A stretch of 64,000 nt of DNA from Enoplolaimus lenunculus (GCA_030248215.1 JASANG010003295.1:43112-107111); one strand, 5' to 3'; counted from the stretch's first letter, positions 47,060-57,433 are shown. Numbers and translations: made by a program. The notes: generated by a model from the sequence alone, not told the origin.

Positions 47060-47435
47060 CGAAAACTGAACGCAGCGTTCAATTGAGTTTGAATGAATTC
47101 TCTATTGTAAAACGAGCTCCTAAATGGGTCACTTGGTTTTGAATATCTTTTTTTCAATTTATGCCGATTTCAATCGAACAAAACGAGTTCAATTGAACTC
47201 AACTTAAGTTGACAAATGAACGTCCGTTTGAATAATTGCGTTTCATTTATAAGCCGCATTTTTCATGCGTTTGCAGTCGATGTGGTGACTGCGCCGGCAT
47301 TGTCATTGCAGTTTGCAAACTGCATTTTGTGTCTTGAGATTTTAAGCAGCTTGTTTGCAGATTGCAATTAGCGTTTGCTTCTGCTGTGATAATTGCTTTA
47401 TTAATATCGCATGCATTATCGTTTTATTGTAAGCT
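47060..47435 (+). repeat. Dispersed repeat of about 390 bp, copy 2
   Basis: Relative of 36466-36852 at moderate identity. A shorter related stretch with TTTAACTGCAATTTCAGTTC lies near 50110. Confidence 0.7.
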
Positions 47436-47482
47436 CTTTGCTAGCAACATCACTTTTAGGGACCAGGGATTAACGAAGGCGA

Positions 47483-47642
47483 CCCATGTATAGAACAGGG
47501 CCGGAACGTTTTCCGACGGGACTGTATTAGAGTAAAGTTTAAGGTTTAGACTTATTTTTTGTTTGACTTAGGTTTACGATTTGGGTTAGGCGTAGCAATA
47601 TGCTTATAATACTGTTCCGCCTCCTGTTCTTTGACATTGGCC
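47483..47642 (-). mobile_element. TTAGGC-bearing hAT-like element, A type
   Basis: CCCATGTATAGAACAGGGCC to CCTGTTCTTTGACATTGGCC, with TTTAAGGTTTAGACTT inside. Confidence 0.7.
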
Positions 47643-48044
47643 GACATACAAGACGTGGTTATCCGCTCTCGAAGTGAAATGCCTGACTACCCCTTTGGTA
47701 ACAAAATTAATAACTTTTTTATAATTTGTCAAAAAATTCTCAAAATGGGTTTCGTTCTTAAAACTGATTTTTAACAAAAAACGTGCCGCATACGCCACGT
47801 ATTTGGAAAAACATTTGAAACATTTTTTTTTCGTTTTTGGAGGCGACGAAGTTTAGAATTAATACAAGAATTGTATAGAACTTGTGATCGTTTACAATTC
47901 CAGACAGTTTAAAACATTTTAATGACCATATTTATTACTGAAAACTATCACAGTTTTCACACGTTTGCTACGCGATGATTTGTGTCACCAACTGGCCGTG
48001 AGTTTTTCATTTTTATGTTCAAATACATAAAATTGAATGAAAAT

Positions 48045-48140
48045 AATATAAATTAAATTAAATTTTACTATAAAAATAGTAAAATATATAATATAAAATT
48101 AATAATAAAATATATAATATAAAATTAATAATAAAATATC
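48045..48140 (+). repeat. AT-rich tandem repeat
   Basis: ATATAATATAAAATTAATA repeated about three times with AATAAAATAT. Confidence 0.8.
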
Positions 48141-48194
48141 ATGAATCGCTAAACAGCTATAGGCGATAAACAACGGAGATCATACAGATGGTAC

Positions 48195-48285
48195 GGCCTA
48201 TGTCTTTATCTTTCCCACTTCGAAGACGTCGTTATCTTTCCCACGGCGAAGACGTCTATATTTTTCCCACGGCGAACATTTTTTG
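48195..48285 (+). repeat. 30-bp tandem repeat
   Basis: Three units of ATCTTTCCCAC(T/G)(T/G)CGAAGACGTC. Confidence 0.8.
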
Positions 48286-48399
48286 CCAAAATTAAAAATT
48301 TCTGTTTATCAAAGGTCTTCAGCGACCTGAGAACATAAGGTTCCGAAGCAACTATCTTAAATAACGCTTATGTCAACATTTTTCCCACAATTCACGACA

Positions 48400-48582
48400 G
48401 GCATAGAACAGGGGAGTAACTGTGTTTAGGCATAGTCCTAAGCGTAAGCCTAAACCTAAGCCTAAAGCGTAAGAATGAGCATATTCCTAAGCTTAAGCCT
48501 AAGCAAAAAAATTAACCCAAAGCATAAGCCTACTCTATTGTAATCACACAGAAAAACGTTCCGCCCCAGATCTTTACATGGG
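48400..48582 (+). mobile_element. TTAGGC-bearing element, A type
   Basis: GGCATAGAACAGGGG to CCCCAGATCTTTACATGGGC, with three TTAGGC-type blocks. Confidence 0.7.
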
Positions 48583-48795
48583 CGGTTTGTTGGAAAGTAA
48601 ACAAGTACCTTGCGACGTTATCGTCCGTCATAATTTTTAAGCAGTACGCCAAACCAAAAAATTAGCCTAAAGCTTAAGCTTACTCTATAGCAATCACACA
48701 GGAAAGCGTTCCGCCCCTGATCTTTACATGGGCGGTTTGTTGGAAAATAAACAAGTACCTTAAAACGTTATCGTTCGTCCTGATGTTTAAGCAGT
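48504..48795 (+). repeat. Tandem duplication of element end plus flank
   Basis: About 150 bp, spanning the right third of the TTAGGC element and the adjoining GCGGTTTGTTGG, AAACAAGTACCTT and ACGTTATCG sequence, is present twice in tandem. It therefore duplicated after insertion. Confidence 0.8.
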
Positions 48796-49454
48796 ATTAA
48801 TTAAACCGAATTTGTCCTTTAGGCGAATACCGTTTGTTTACTTAGTAGTGTCCGTAAACTTTAGAAACACATTTTGAAACTTCAGCGTTCGCTTAGCAAT
48901 AGTTTAAAATCAATTACTACTGTATTGTATTTTATGTGTAATAAAATTTTGAACAAACAAATATTAATAATTGCAATACTGCTGCAAAATGTAATAATAA
49001 TAATAATGTAATAATTGCAATTGCACACAGTGTGCATGCAAATTCAGCAACATATGGCTATCGTGACCGGTAACTATGATTGCATAATGCAAGATTAATG
49101 CAAATCGTCTGACCTACTTAATACCTGGGTTTCGTTGACTTTAGGAAGTTGAAAAATTAATGTTTTTAAATTAGGCTACCAGCTGGTATAGTTGATAGCG
49201 TCTTGTAGGCTTAATTTCAGATCTCCAGAGATTAATAACTGTGCACGTTTATTAATAGTTGACGTTTATAAGAAGGGTTAACTTATGTCAAGGAAAACAA
49301 GTGAATGTTTAATAGTATCGAGCTATGAAGCGAAATATTTTTAAATTTCCATTAGCTTTAAGCAAGCAAAGTTGAAAATTTTCACATTAAACGAACCGGT
49401 TTCAACTCAACCTGGATTCTAGCCGTAGTTTTCAAAACTGTGGGCAACTGTTGA

Positions 49455-49624
49455 CAGTGCCGGAGCAGGCGCGAGTAGGGCCGACCCAAAATTCTACGGT
49501 GGAAGCCTCGTGCGATGATCAAGATTTTTTCAAATCTTTAAAACCTTATTCATGTGGGACGCCCCCCTCTTTTGGGTGGGGCCCACCAAAATGGGGAATA
49601 CGGGGGTGGCTGTTTCGGCCTTGG
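49455..49624 (+). mobile_element. CAGTGCCGGAGCAG hAT-like element
   Basis: CAGTGCCGGAGCAGGCG to GGTGGCTGTTTCGGCCTTG. No clear flanking duplication. Confidence 0.65.
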
Positions 49625-50520
49625 ACCGATTTGAATTTCAACGTGAACAACGTTTTTGCATCAAACTTGTATCTTCCACTATATGGGCTCGTTTTGAACT
49701 GTTTTCTGCTGAATCTTGTAAGTTGGGTTTGTTTTACAAGCGTGCGACTACGAGGTTTGGCTAATTTTTTAGCCCATCTGGCCCTTCTCAGGCCTCCAGA
49801 CTGGCTTGTGGCTAAATATGAAAGACCAATTTAGGATTAGGCTTGAACAGCAGCGACCCACACACCATCCGAGGGGGTGAAAAATTTAGCAGAGCATGTA
49901 GGTAGTTCACATGGCTTAAAATCAGGACAGAAACTTTTCTTGTGAAACCAAAAATTATTTGCAGTAAAGGTTGATCCTTCAGACCCCCTCGTAAGTCTCG
50001 TTATAAACTGTCCCTGAGAATATACAATTTGACAAATTCAAGATATCTTATCATTGACCGTGTTTGCAGCTGCGTTTGAACGCACATTCAAAGCGCAGTT
50101 CAATGCAATATTTAACTGCAATTTCAGTTCGCTTGCAACTGCAATTTCAGTTCGCTTGCAGTCTTTAAGTCGTTGTTAAAACGTCGCATTATGAATATTT
50201 GTTTCATATTTCCGCGTTGTTAACGACACTCAGTAGAAATTTGATATTCAAATTCGTTTCAGTACCAATGCCTGTATCGATATTTCTAATATCTGCGCAT
50301 AAAATTTGAGGTTAGTCAAATATCAATATTTAGTAATTTTTTCTATTTTGCAGGCCAAATCCTTGGCGGAATTAAGGACGGCTGTACTGGTACGCCCCTC
50401 AAAGTAACTATTTTCTTAAGAAAAGTCTTATCACCAAGTTTCTTAGAATTCTGGACTCAGAGTATGAATTATTAGTGAGACTTACGTGTAGAACATTACA
50501 AAGTTAACCTGATTGTAAAG

Positions 50521-51150
50521 CAGCGGCGGATCCAGAAATTTCTAACGGCATCGACGGCTAGCAAAAGTTATGAAACGCAATTTTTACTGTACGCTATACA
50601 ATAGTGACCCGAATAAGAGAGGAGGGACTGATATTTATTTGGCCTCGAGAGGGAATCCCCCTTGTTATTCGATTACGGACTGTTATTTATTTTTAACCCA
50701 CGCTCCGCCACCCTTTGTTACTGATACATATCCGGTATTGCAACTGTCCGCTGAATGAAACGTTTATTTGTCTTGTATCAAAAGGTTGAGCGATAATGCA
50801 AGATACAAGGGAATGAACTTTCAAAACTTAAATATGCTTTAAAGTTTCGAACTCAACTTTATTCGGTCCTGGAGTCATTTATGCACTACAATTACGAATA
50901 ATTGACATTCATGGTCTCTAATTAGGGTTTAGATACTCTATCCGCTAACGGACTCTTATTAGCAATACGGACTCTTATTGTTTGGGATTCAAAACGGGGA
51001 CCCCCTTTTATTACCCCCTATTCGGGTCACTACAGTACCAATTTTCATATGTGGAAAAACTATAATATACGGGGACCTTAGCATTTTTTATCACAAAAAA
51101 TTTTCCTGACTGGGGGAGGCGTACGCCCCCCAAAAACAAAAATTGCCCAT
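50521..51150 (+). mobile_element. GGATCC-type hAT-like element split by a second element
   Basis: AGCGGCGGATCCAGAAATTTC and TTATGAAACGCAATTTTTAC on the left, AGCATTTTTTATCACAAAA and TCCTGACTGGGGG on the right match the 39.4 kb copy. About 430 bp of foreign sequence sits between. Confidence 0.65.
50602..51033. mobile_element. Inverted-repeat element with AGTGACCCGAATA ends
   Basis: AGTGACCCGAATAAGAG at the left and CCTATTCGGGTCACT at the right are inverted ends. The inside has no gene. It lies inside the GGATCC-type element. Confidence 0.7.
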
Positions 51151-51210
51151 ATATATTCGTTAATTTTAACCAAACCAACCCATACTCTCGCGTTATATTT
51201 TCGTATTACA

Positions 51211-51218
51211 TATAAATA
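51211..51218 (+). promoter_or_regulatory. Possible TATA box upstream of HS3ST
   Basis: TATAAATA lies 75 bp before the start codon in AT-rich sequence. The motif is common by chance at this composition, so this is only a candidate. Confidence 0.2.
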
Positions 51219-51292
51219 GAAATACAACATATACCGGTGTATATATACAGGTTTCATATCATAACAAACCCGTATACCAAACTTTAGTCCTT

Positions 51293-51752
51293 ATGACCGC
51301 TGTAACAGACGCCAATCCTTCGTTGGCGTACCTTCGCCGACTAACACTATTCGACGAATCATATTTTGACTACTACAATTACAATTATACCCAAATTCCG
51401 CATTCTGGTCCTCCAAAACGAAACAACAACCATTTATCAGCTTGCTGGCTTAACTCTCTGCTTATCTCGTTAATCTCACTAGTCGTCGTCCTTTGTGTCA
51501 CCCTCAGCCTTCTGTCGTACGGCCTTTACCAGTCGAAACACCCATCGGATCTCCATGGCGTACGGGTGCGAAATGTTGCCGAACCGGCTAAACGATACAA
51601 CCTCCCGTCTACACGACTAAGAACGGCTAGATCGATTGTTAGTGTTCCGGCGGATGTTAAAGGCAACGCAAAGAGGACCGGAACCGGAAATGGAAATAAT
51701 CAAGAATATACGAGGAGATTACCGGATGCAATTATTATCGGTGTTAAGAAAG
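51293..51752 (+). CDS. HS3ST: HS3ST exon 1: anchor, stem and PAPS loop start
   Basis: 153 codons plus one base: N-terminal tail, hydrophobic anchor ([20 protein letters not shown]), stem, then DAIIIGVKK. The donor is AAAG|gtagtt. Confidence 0.95.
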
Positions 51753-54700
51753 GTAGTTTTTAGTGTATTGTAGTTTAAATGAAGTAGTTAACGTAAACAG
51801 CGTAGCTGGCTGCGAGCCCGCTTGAGAAAATATACTCTTCCGGTGGGGCTGTAATAGTGTCAGTTTAAGCTTTAGACTAACTTTTTTGGCTTAGGCATAG
51901 GAATAGCCTCATCCTTACGCTTAGGCTTAGACTTAGGAATAGATTCATCCTTACGCTTAGGCTTAGGTTTAGGAATAGAATCATCCTTACGCTTAGGCTT
52001 ATGCTTAGGAATATGCTTATACTACTGTTCAGGCCGTGTTCTATAAATTGGCCAATAATTTATCAGCAGATTGAGAATTGTGAATAAATTTTGCGAGCGA
52101 AGCGAACGAGAAACCAGCTGAATTTCATTCGAGCAAATTAACAGTTTTACGCAAAAAATGCTTATTTTAAATTTTGAGAGGGACATCCTAGTGGTCCGGG
52201 GTGCACCCCCATTCGGGGAAATATGAGGGTCCCTAAGCACGACACTGGTTTAAAATATGGTTCGGTGTTAAATGTTAAACTTTCAACGATACATTTTGAA
52301 TGAATAAAAACTAACGTTTGATGGTATGAGTGTACACTGCAAAAAATGATGAGTCAAATTGACTCCCTCCGAAATAGGCTCTACGAGACTACGGTAACTG
52401 GGTCAAATTCGACTCCGTCAGAGTCAAATTCGACTCACTGAATCGCACGTTTGACTCTGGCGTAGTTGAATTTGACTCAGTTTGCATCGTCCAGTAGAGC
52501 CTATTTCGGAGAGAGTCAATTTGACACATCATTTTTTGCAGTGTAGTATTGAAGGGGTTTGGTTTTATACTCAAGGCTGGTCCGATTCTATTTTCTCACA
52601 TACTCTAAATATGAGTAATTACTTCTTGAAATAGTCAATTTATAGTTACTAAATACTGTTTAGAAAACTAACATAGGCTTGTCAAAACGTGGCGGATTCC
52701 ATATCGAAAGGAAATATACGGCCGCAAACCAGTTCACTTTGCTAGGAGACTGTAAAAAAATTTCAGGACGGGCATACAAGGATGTTTCAATGACTTACAA
52801 GCGAGTTTGAAAATTTTTTTAGGGAAGGCTAAAAATGTTCCGCGGGGAAGGGCTGACCACCAGCTCACCTTGGCTTTACACCCGCGGAGATAACTACGTA
52901 CACCGAATGTGTCTCCTAGCGAGCACAGTTAGCTACATCAATTTTGGACATTAATATTTTACAGCCTGTAAAAATGAACTTGGTTTCGGATCATTTAGAG
53001 TCGTCCCACTGTAATTATAGGGTGAACAGTTGATATCATTAAGAGGGGAAACTTTATTGATAACTTTTTTAAGTCTCTGGAAATTTCTGAAAGGGATATC
53101 CCTTGTATATGCGTGGCGTTAATATAAATATTTAGCGAAAATTTAATATTTACAGGGGGCACACGTGCCCTGCTTGAATTTCTGCGAATTCATCCAAGCG
53201 TACGTGCGCCAGGACCCGAGATACACTTCTTTGATCGGCATTTTGATCGTGGGATTGAATGGTACCGGTAAGATTTGCAAGCTGAATTAAATGGCTCATA
53301 TTCCCTAATGTGTATAGCAACTATCATCAGTTTATATTAAGTTTTCAAACTCATTAACTATTGCAGTTGCTGAATTGAAAATTGTTACAGGAGTAGAGCA
53401 AATCCATATGCGGAAAATGTTTTGAATTTTGAGCCTTAGCATTCACAGTTACGAAAGTTACAAGACCTATGAGCAGCTGGTGATAGGTGCTACACGCATT
53501 TGAGAATACGGGCCTAGGTTTCAGGTTATAAAAATTTAGAACACTAAAGCCTTATTCACACGTGCAAGTTTTTGTTGTGAGAATTTGCAGCTGCAAATTG
53601 CACGCAGAACTTGCATTGTTCATCAGCCAATGAGAAAGCGGCTGCAATAAATTCAGTGAACTTGCATGGTTATTCACACATGTGAACTAAATTCCTACTG
53701 TTTTTAATGTATTATTTGCCGCTGCAAGTTTTTCGAACACGATATTTGGCAAAACTTGCAATTGCAAGTTGTTGCAGCTGCAAGTTCTAGCAGCAAAAAC
53801 TTGTACGTGTGAATAGGGCTTTGCATACGCATGTTTCTATCTACGCCAGGATAACCTACAATCGCACACAGTGAATGGACCCGACAATTTATTTTATTGA
53901 CAATGAATCGAAATGGTTAGAAATTTTGTTTATTTGCTTGTCTTCGCTATTGCGAATATAGTCAAGTTGTGAGTTTTCAGTTGAATTATTAATTTTTGAC
54001 ATAATCAAAAACCTAATACTCCAATAGGCCTTCTAAGAGCCAACCTTTATTCACGTAATACCCTGTAGCCAGCTCACCTTGCCGAGGGTTGTTCAAAAAT
54101 GTTTTACAATGCAAAAAATGGTGAGTCAAATTGAGTCTCTCCGAAATAGGCTCTTCGGCACTACACAAACTGAGTCAAAATTCGACTCTGCCAGAGTCAA
54201 ACGTGCGACTCAGTTCGGAAAAACCTATTTCGCAGAGAGTCAATTTGACTCACCATTTTTTTCAGTGTATGAAGGACATACAATAATGTTAGACGTGTTA
54301 ATACAATCACAAGGTTGAAACATTTCCTAACGGACTGAGTTGCTCAAGCCAACGTCTCACTACGTACCAGCAAACCGTATCAATTGAAGTCTTAGTAGGC
54401 ACTAAATAAAATCTATTCATTTTCAGACGACAAATGCCGTTCACGAGACCAAATCAATTGACGGTCGAAAAAACTCCAAGTTACTTTGTGACCCCGGAAG
54501 CCCCGCAACGAATCGCCACAATGAATCGCAACACTAAAATTTTGCTCGTCGTTCGAAATCCGGTCACCAGAGCGATATCCGGTACGTCTGCCTGTTCGTT
54601 TTGTCTTCTGCGGTTTTGCCAATTTGACAGAGGCCATCTTTGCTGCCCGTCTTTTACTTTTAGGACCGGCCTGGTTTTTGGTGGCTCTGTAAAAGAGTAG

Positions 54701-56214
54701 GCTCCGATTCTTGACTACATTTTTTGGTTAGGCTTAGGAATGCTCTTTTTTCAACGCTTAGGGTTAGGAATATGCTTAATCTATAGTTACGACTCTAAAT
54801 GTAACATTGACCATGATATAGAACAGTTTGTTGCCGCATTTTACCATTTGCTGATGCTAAAATCAATGTTCACGGTCGTAAGTGCCAGGTTGTGTTTAAG
54901 GTACGTTTAACCAGACAAGTGAGTGCTGATTTTTTACCCGGCATGTGCTTGACCTACGGAAATTTTATTTCCTTACCCTCTGGTATACCAACGCGGTTCA
55001 TCGGCGGCTCAGCTTTGATCATCGTTCTTTGTTCTTTTCTAACTACAATTAATAGTTTTGCCAAAATTTACTCAACGTCTTAGGCGTTGAAACATCTTAG
55101 ATTAAAAAATATGACCCATGTAAAGATCAGTGACGGAACGTTTGTCTGCGAGACTGCGCAATAGAGTAATCTTAACCTTTAGACTTATTTTTTTTGTTTA
55201 GGCTTAAATATAAACTCATTCTTACGCTTAGTCTTAGGCTTAGGTATAAGCTCATTTTTATGCTTACGCGTAGGAATAAGCTTTTATACTACTGTTACGG
55301 CCGTGTTCTATACGTTAGCCAAAAAGTTTATGAGACTACGTAAATAATTATTTGTCACAAAACCGATAAAATAATTAAAAATTTCAACGGTTTTTCAAGC
55401 CCAGATATGTTTGTCGTTTGGTATCCAAATTTTTGGTGGTTAAGAACGAACCATTTTCTACGAGCGCTTTGTAATTTTGAATTGTCGCCATGCATAGGGC
55501 ACATAACTGGTACCCTGCCTGCGGTTTAGCGACGGGTACCGGTGCAAGCTTACATTTCACCATGCCGGTATGACGGGACTTGTTTTTGTAGATTACGCCC
55601 AAAACTTTGCCAAACGTCCTGATATGCCTTCATTCGTTTCACTTGCGTTCACCAATACCAGCAAAAGCAACAGTAGCAGCAGCAGCAACAACAACAACAA
55701 TAACAACCACAACAACAACCACAACAACAACAACAACAATAATAATAATAATAATAATAACACCTCAAACTATGCCGTGAACGACCAATGGGGTGCAGTA
55801 CGACTTGGTATCTACTGGAAATACTTTAGGCGCTGGCTCGAATACTTTCCGCTAAACCAAATTCACGTCATCAGCGGCGAACGTCTAATTTCACACCCAG
55901 CCCTTGAAATGTCGCTAGTAGAAGCGTTTCTCGATCTGCCACGTATTATTTCGCCAAATCATTTTTATTTCAACCGGACCAAAGGATTTCCTTGCGTCCG
56001 GCGGGCTTCAAAATCACCTCAGTATCCGGATCCGAGTTCGAACAACTCACAGCACCACCAAAGTTCTGGAGACCATCATAATTGTTTGGGTAAAACCAAA
56101 GGCCGAACGCATCCAATCGTTGAAAGGCGAGCGGTGAAAAAATTAACCGAATACTTTCAGCCTCATAATTTGATTTTTGAAAAACTTGTCAATCGAAAGT
56201 TCCATTGGAGTTGA
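51293..56214 (+). CDS. HS3ST: Heparan sulfate glucosamine 3-O-sulfotransferase, 4 exons, complete
   Basis: Golgi type II membrane enzyme that transfers sulfate from PAPS to the 3-OH of glucosamine in heparan sulfate. Four exons (460, 112, 155 and 623 bp) sum to 1350 bp and encode 449 residues. Order: cytosolic N-terminus, one membrane anchor at about residues 54-77, a stem, the PAPS-binding loop [16 protein letters not shown] (about 147-162), a Glu followed by IHFFDR (catalytic-base region), [18 protein letters not shown] and DYAQ (3'-phosphate binding), [28 protein letters not shown] and [16 protein letters not shown] and TPSYFVT fit the HS3ST2/3/4/6 branch better than HS3ST1. An Asn-rich run of over 30 residues interrupts the catalytic domain after SLAFTNTSK. 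The start is the first ATG of the open frame and puts the anchor in the usual place. Confidence 0.96.
51813..52053 (-). mobile_element. TTAGGC-bearing element in HS3ST intron 1
   Basis: Four TTAGG-type blocks spaced by AATAGATTCATCCTTACGC, then TACTACTGTTCAGGCCGTGT and AAATTGGCC. Confidence 0.75.
52335..52544. mobile_element. Palindromic GAGTCAAAT MITE in HS3ST intron 1, TA target
   Basis: CACTGCAAAAAATGATGAGT to CATCATTTTTTGCAGTG, flanked by TA on both sides. Almost the whole 210 bp is one inverted repeat. Confidence 0.88.
52722..52880 (+). mobile_element. GTAGCCA-type hAT-like element in HS3ST intron 1
   Basis: GGCCGCAAACCAGTTCAC, GGGCATACAAGGATGTTTCA and GACTTACAAGCGAG match the family. 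Confidence 0.65.
53156..53267 (+). CDS. HS3ST: HS3ST exon 2: [10 protein letters not shown] and HFFDR
   Basis: It follows atatttacag and completes Gly of [16 protein letters not shown], then [17 protein letters not shown]. The donor ACCG|gtaaga leaves phase 2. Confidence 0.96.
53470..53512 (+). repeat. CTGGTGATAGGTGCTAC dispersed repeat
   Basis: AGCTGGTGATAGGTGCTACA then CGCATTTGAGAATACGGGC. Versions recur near 3585, 4020, 9840, 10520, 10695 and 21815, showing one family on both sides of the window. Confidence 0.6.
53546..53822. mobile_element. MITE with AAAGCC...CACGTGCAAGTTTTTG ends, HS3ST intron 2
   Basis: AAAGCCTTATTCACACGTGC and GTACGTGTGAATAGGGCTTT are inverted. The inside repeats TTGCAGCTGCAA-like palindromes. 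Confidence 0.85.
54061..54340 (+). mobile_element. GTAGCCA-type element split by a palindromic MITE
   Basis: CCCTGTAGCCAGCTCACC is followed by about 30 bp of the family, then the palindromic MITE. The family then resumes (GACATACAA, CACAAGGTTGAAA, CGGACTGAG). Confidence 0.75.
54107..54269. mobile_element. Palindromic GAGTCAAAT MITE, internally deleted, nested
   Basis: AATGCAAAAAATGGTGAGTC to ACTCACCATTTTTTTCAGTG, with TA at the junction. The middle of the palindrome is missing. Confidence 0.82.
54427..54581 (+). CDS. HS3ST: HS3ST exon 3: EKTPSYFVT and RNPVTRAIS
   Basis: It follows cattttcag and encodes [19 protein letters not shown] and [13 protein letters not shown], the PAPS 3'-phosphate site. 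Donor ATCCG|gtacgt, phase 1. Confidence 0.96.
54632..54812 (-). mobile_element. TTAGGC-bearing element, B type, HS3ST intron 3
   Basis: GGCCATCTTTGCTGCCCGTC, TTTTTGGTGGCTCTGTAAAA and AAATGTAACATTGACC mark a B-type copy read from the minus strand. Confidence 0.65.
55114..55320 (-). mobile_element. TTAGGC-bearing element, A type, HS3ST intron 3
   Basis: ACCCATGTAAAGATCAGTGA to GCCGTGTTCTATACGTTAGCC, with three TTAGGC-type blocks. Confidence 0.75.
55592..56214 (+). CDS. HS3ST: HS3ST exon 4: substrate cleft and C-terminus, with Asn-rich insert
   Basis: It follows gtttttgtag and starts [15 protein letters not shown]. An Asn/Ser/His run is encoded by an AAC/AAT microsatellite at about 55661-55761. 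Then [32 protein letters not shown], a Ser/His-rich loop longer than usual between the paired cysteines, [11 protein letters not shown], and a TGA stop. Confidence 0.96.
55661..55761 (+). repeat. AAC/AAT coding microsatellite in HS3ST exon 4
   Basis: AGC, AAC, CAC and AAT triplets, in frame and read as Ser, Asn and His. Length is likely to vary between individuals. Confidence 0.9.
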
Positions 56215-56412
56215 CCGCAAAAATGTTACGGATAAAGGGCGAACCTGGGCGATCCGAAGGCTTCAGAGACATTCACAACGAGAGATTTGCCATCAAAGAA
56301 CGTATCAGGATTGTGCCATACTTTAAAGGCGCCACCGGATGCCGCTATGCGTTGCTAACAAAGATATACACAAAATCTATTTGGTAGCGTACGGCGGCAT
56401 GCAACAATTTTT

Positions 56413-56598
56413 GGCCAATGTTACTTTAACGGGCGTAACAGTAGATTAAGCGTATTCCTACGCCTAAGCCTAAGCCTAAGCGTTGCAAAAATGAGCTCCT
56501 AAGCCTAAGCCTAAACAGAAAAAATGTAATTTAGAATCTAAACCTTACTCTCTTATAGACCCACCAGAAATCTGGACGCCTCTTAAAGTAACATGGGC
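56413..56598 (+). mobile_element. TTAGGC-bearing hAT-like element, B type, with TSD
   Basis: GGCCAATGTTACTTTAACGG to GACGCCTCTTAAAGTAACAT then GGGCT. Flanks CAATTTTT and CAATTTTA match at 7 of 8. Confidence 0.8.
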
Positions 56599-56749
56599 TC
56601 AATTTTAAATAAATTTTCTCTGGTGCCGCACGACTGCATCTTCGAGCGCGCGTCGAGTACAGCACAACGCTTAATCCATCAGTTTTACGAAATTTTCAAA
56701 CACACAAACGATGATCCTTGTATTACAAAACGTGTGGATACGAAATCAT

Positions 56750-56915
56750 CAGTGCCGGAGCAGGCTCAAGTGCCCCCTCACCAAAATTCCAGGGTTGAGG
56801 CTCGTTGTGACGATCGAAATATTTTTCAAATTTTTTGTTTACAATCTTGTCAGGAAGGTGCAATTCTTTGGGGTGGAGGCCACCCCAAATCGGGGGCAGT
56901 AGCTGCTCCGGCCCT
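56750..56915 (+). mobile_element. CAGTGCCGGAGCAG hAT-like element, perfect TSD
   Basis: Flanked by GAAATCAT on both sides. Starts CAGTGCCGGAGCAGG, ends AGTAGCTGCTCCGGCCCTA. 166 bp. Confidence 0.88.
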
Positions 56916-56986
56916 AGAAATCATTTGTGAGTTAAGTACGTGGTGTAATCTTCTTAACCAATTAGCAAATGTCATATACCTGTTTA

Positions 56987-57113
56987 GGGCCCGCGTCAAG
57001 ATGCTCATTCTTACGCTTAGGTTTAGGCTTCCGTTTAGGCTTAGGCTAAGACTTAGGCTTAGGCATGGAATATGCTAATAATACTGTTCCGCCCCTGTTT
57101 TTTACATGACGCC
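56987..57113 (-). mobile_element. TTAGGC-bearing element, A type, left end short
   Basis: ATGCTCATTCTTACGCTTAG, further TTAGGCTTAGG units and ACTGTTCCGCCCCTGTTTTT, then TACATGACGCC. Confidence 0.65.
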
Positions 57114-57220
57114 TGTTAGGAACAGAGAATTTTTTACAATTTGCGTAGTATTCTTCAAAAGTTGACCATCTTTGACGCATATGGTACCACATTTCTACTT
57201 AGACAACAGGCCAGACTTGT

Positions 57221-57433
57221 ACACGGCAAAAAATGGTGAGTCAAATGGACTCTCTCCGAAATAGGCTCTGCGGGAAAACCCAAATTGAGTCAAAATTCGA
57301 CTCCGGCAGAGTCAAATTCGATTCACTGAGTCGCATGTTTGACTCTGGCGGAGTCGAATTTGACTCGGTTTGTGTAGTCCCGTAAAGCATATTTCGGAGA
57401 GAGTCAATTTGACTCACCATATTTTGCAGTGTA
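57221..57433. mobile_element. Palindromic GAGTCAAAT MITE
   Basis: ACGGCAAAAAATGGTGAGTC to GACTCACCATATTTTGCAGT, flanked by TA. Mirrored arms are well kept. Confidence 0.85.

Larger units (their letters stand above)
29501..51292. other. Gene-poor interval between KCC and HS3ST
   Basis: About 22 kb with no open frame that I can tie to a protein family. It is mostly non-autonomous DNA elements, their fragments, and AT-rich filler. It must hold the promoters of both flanking genes, which diverge from it. Confidence 0.75.
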
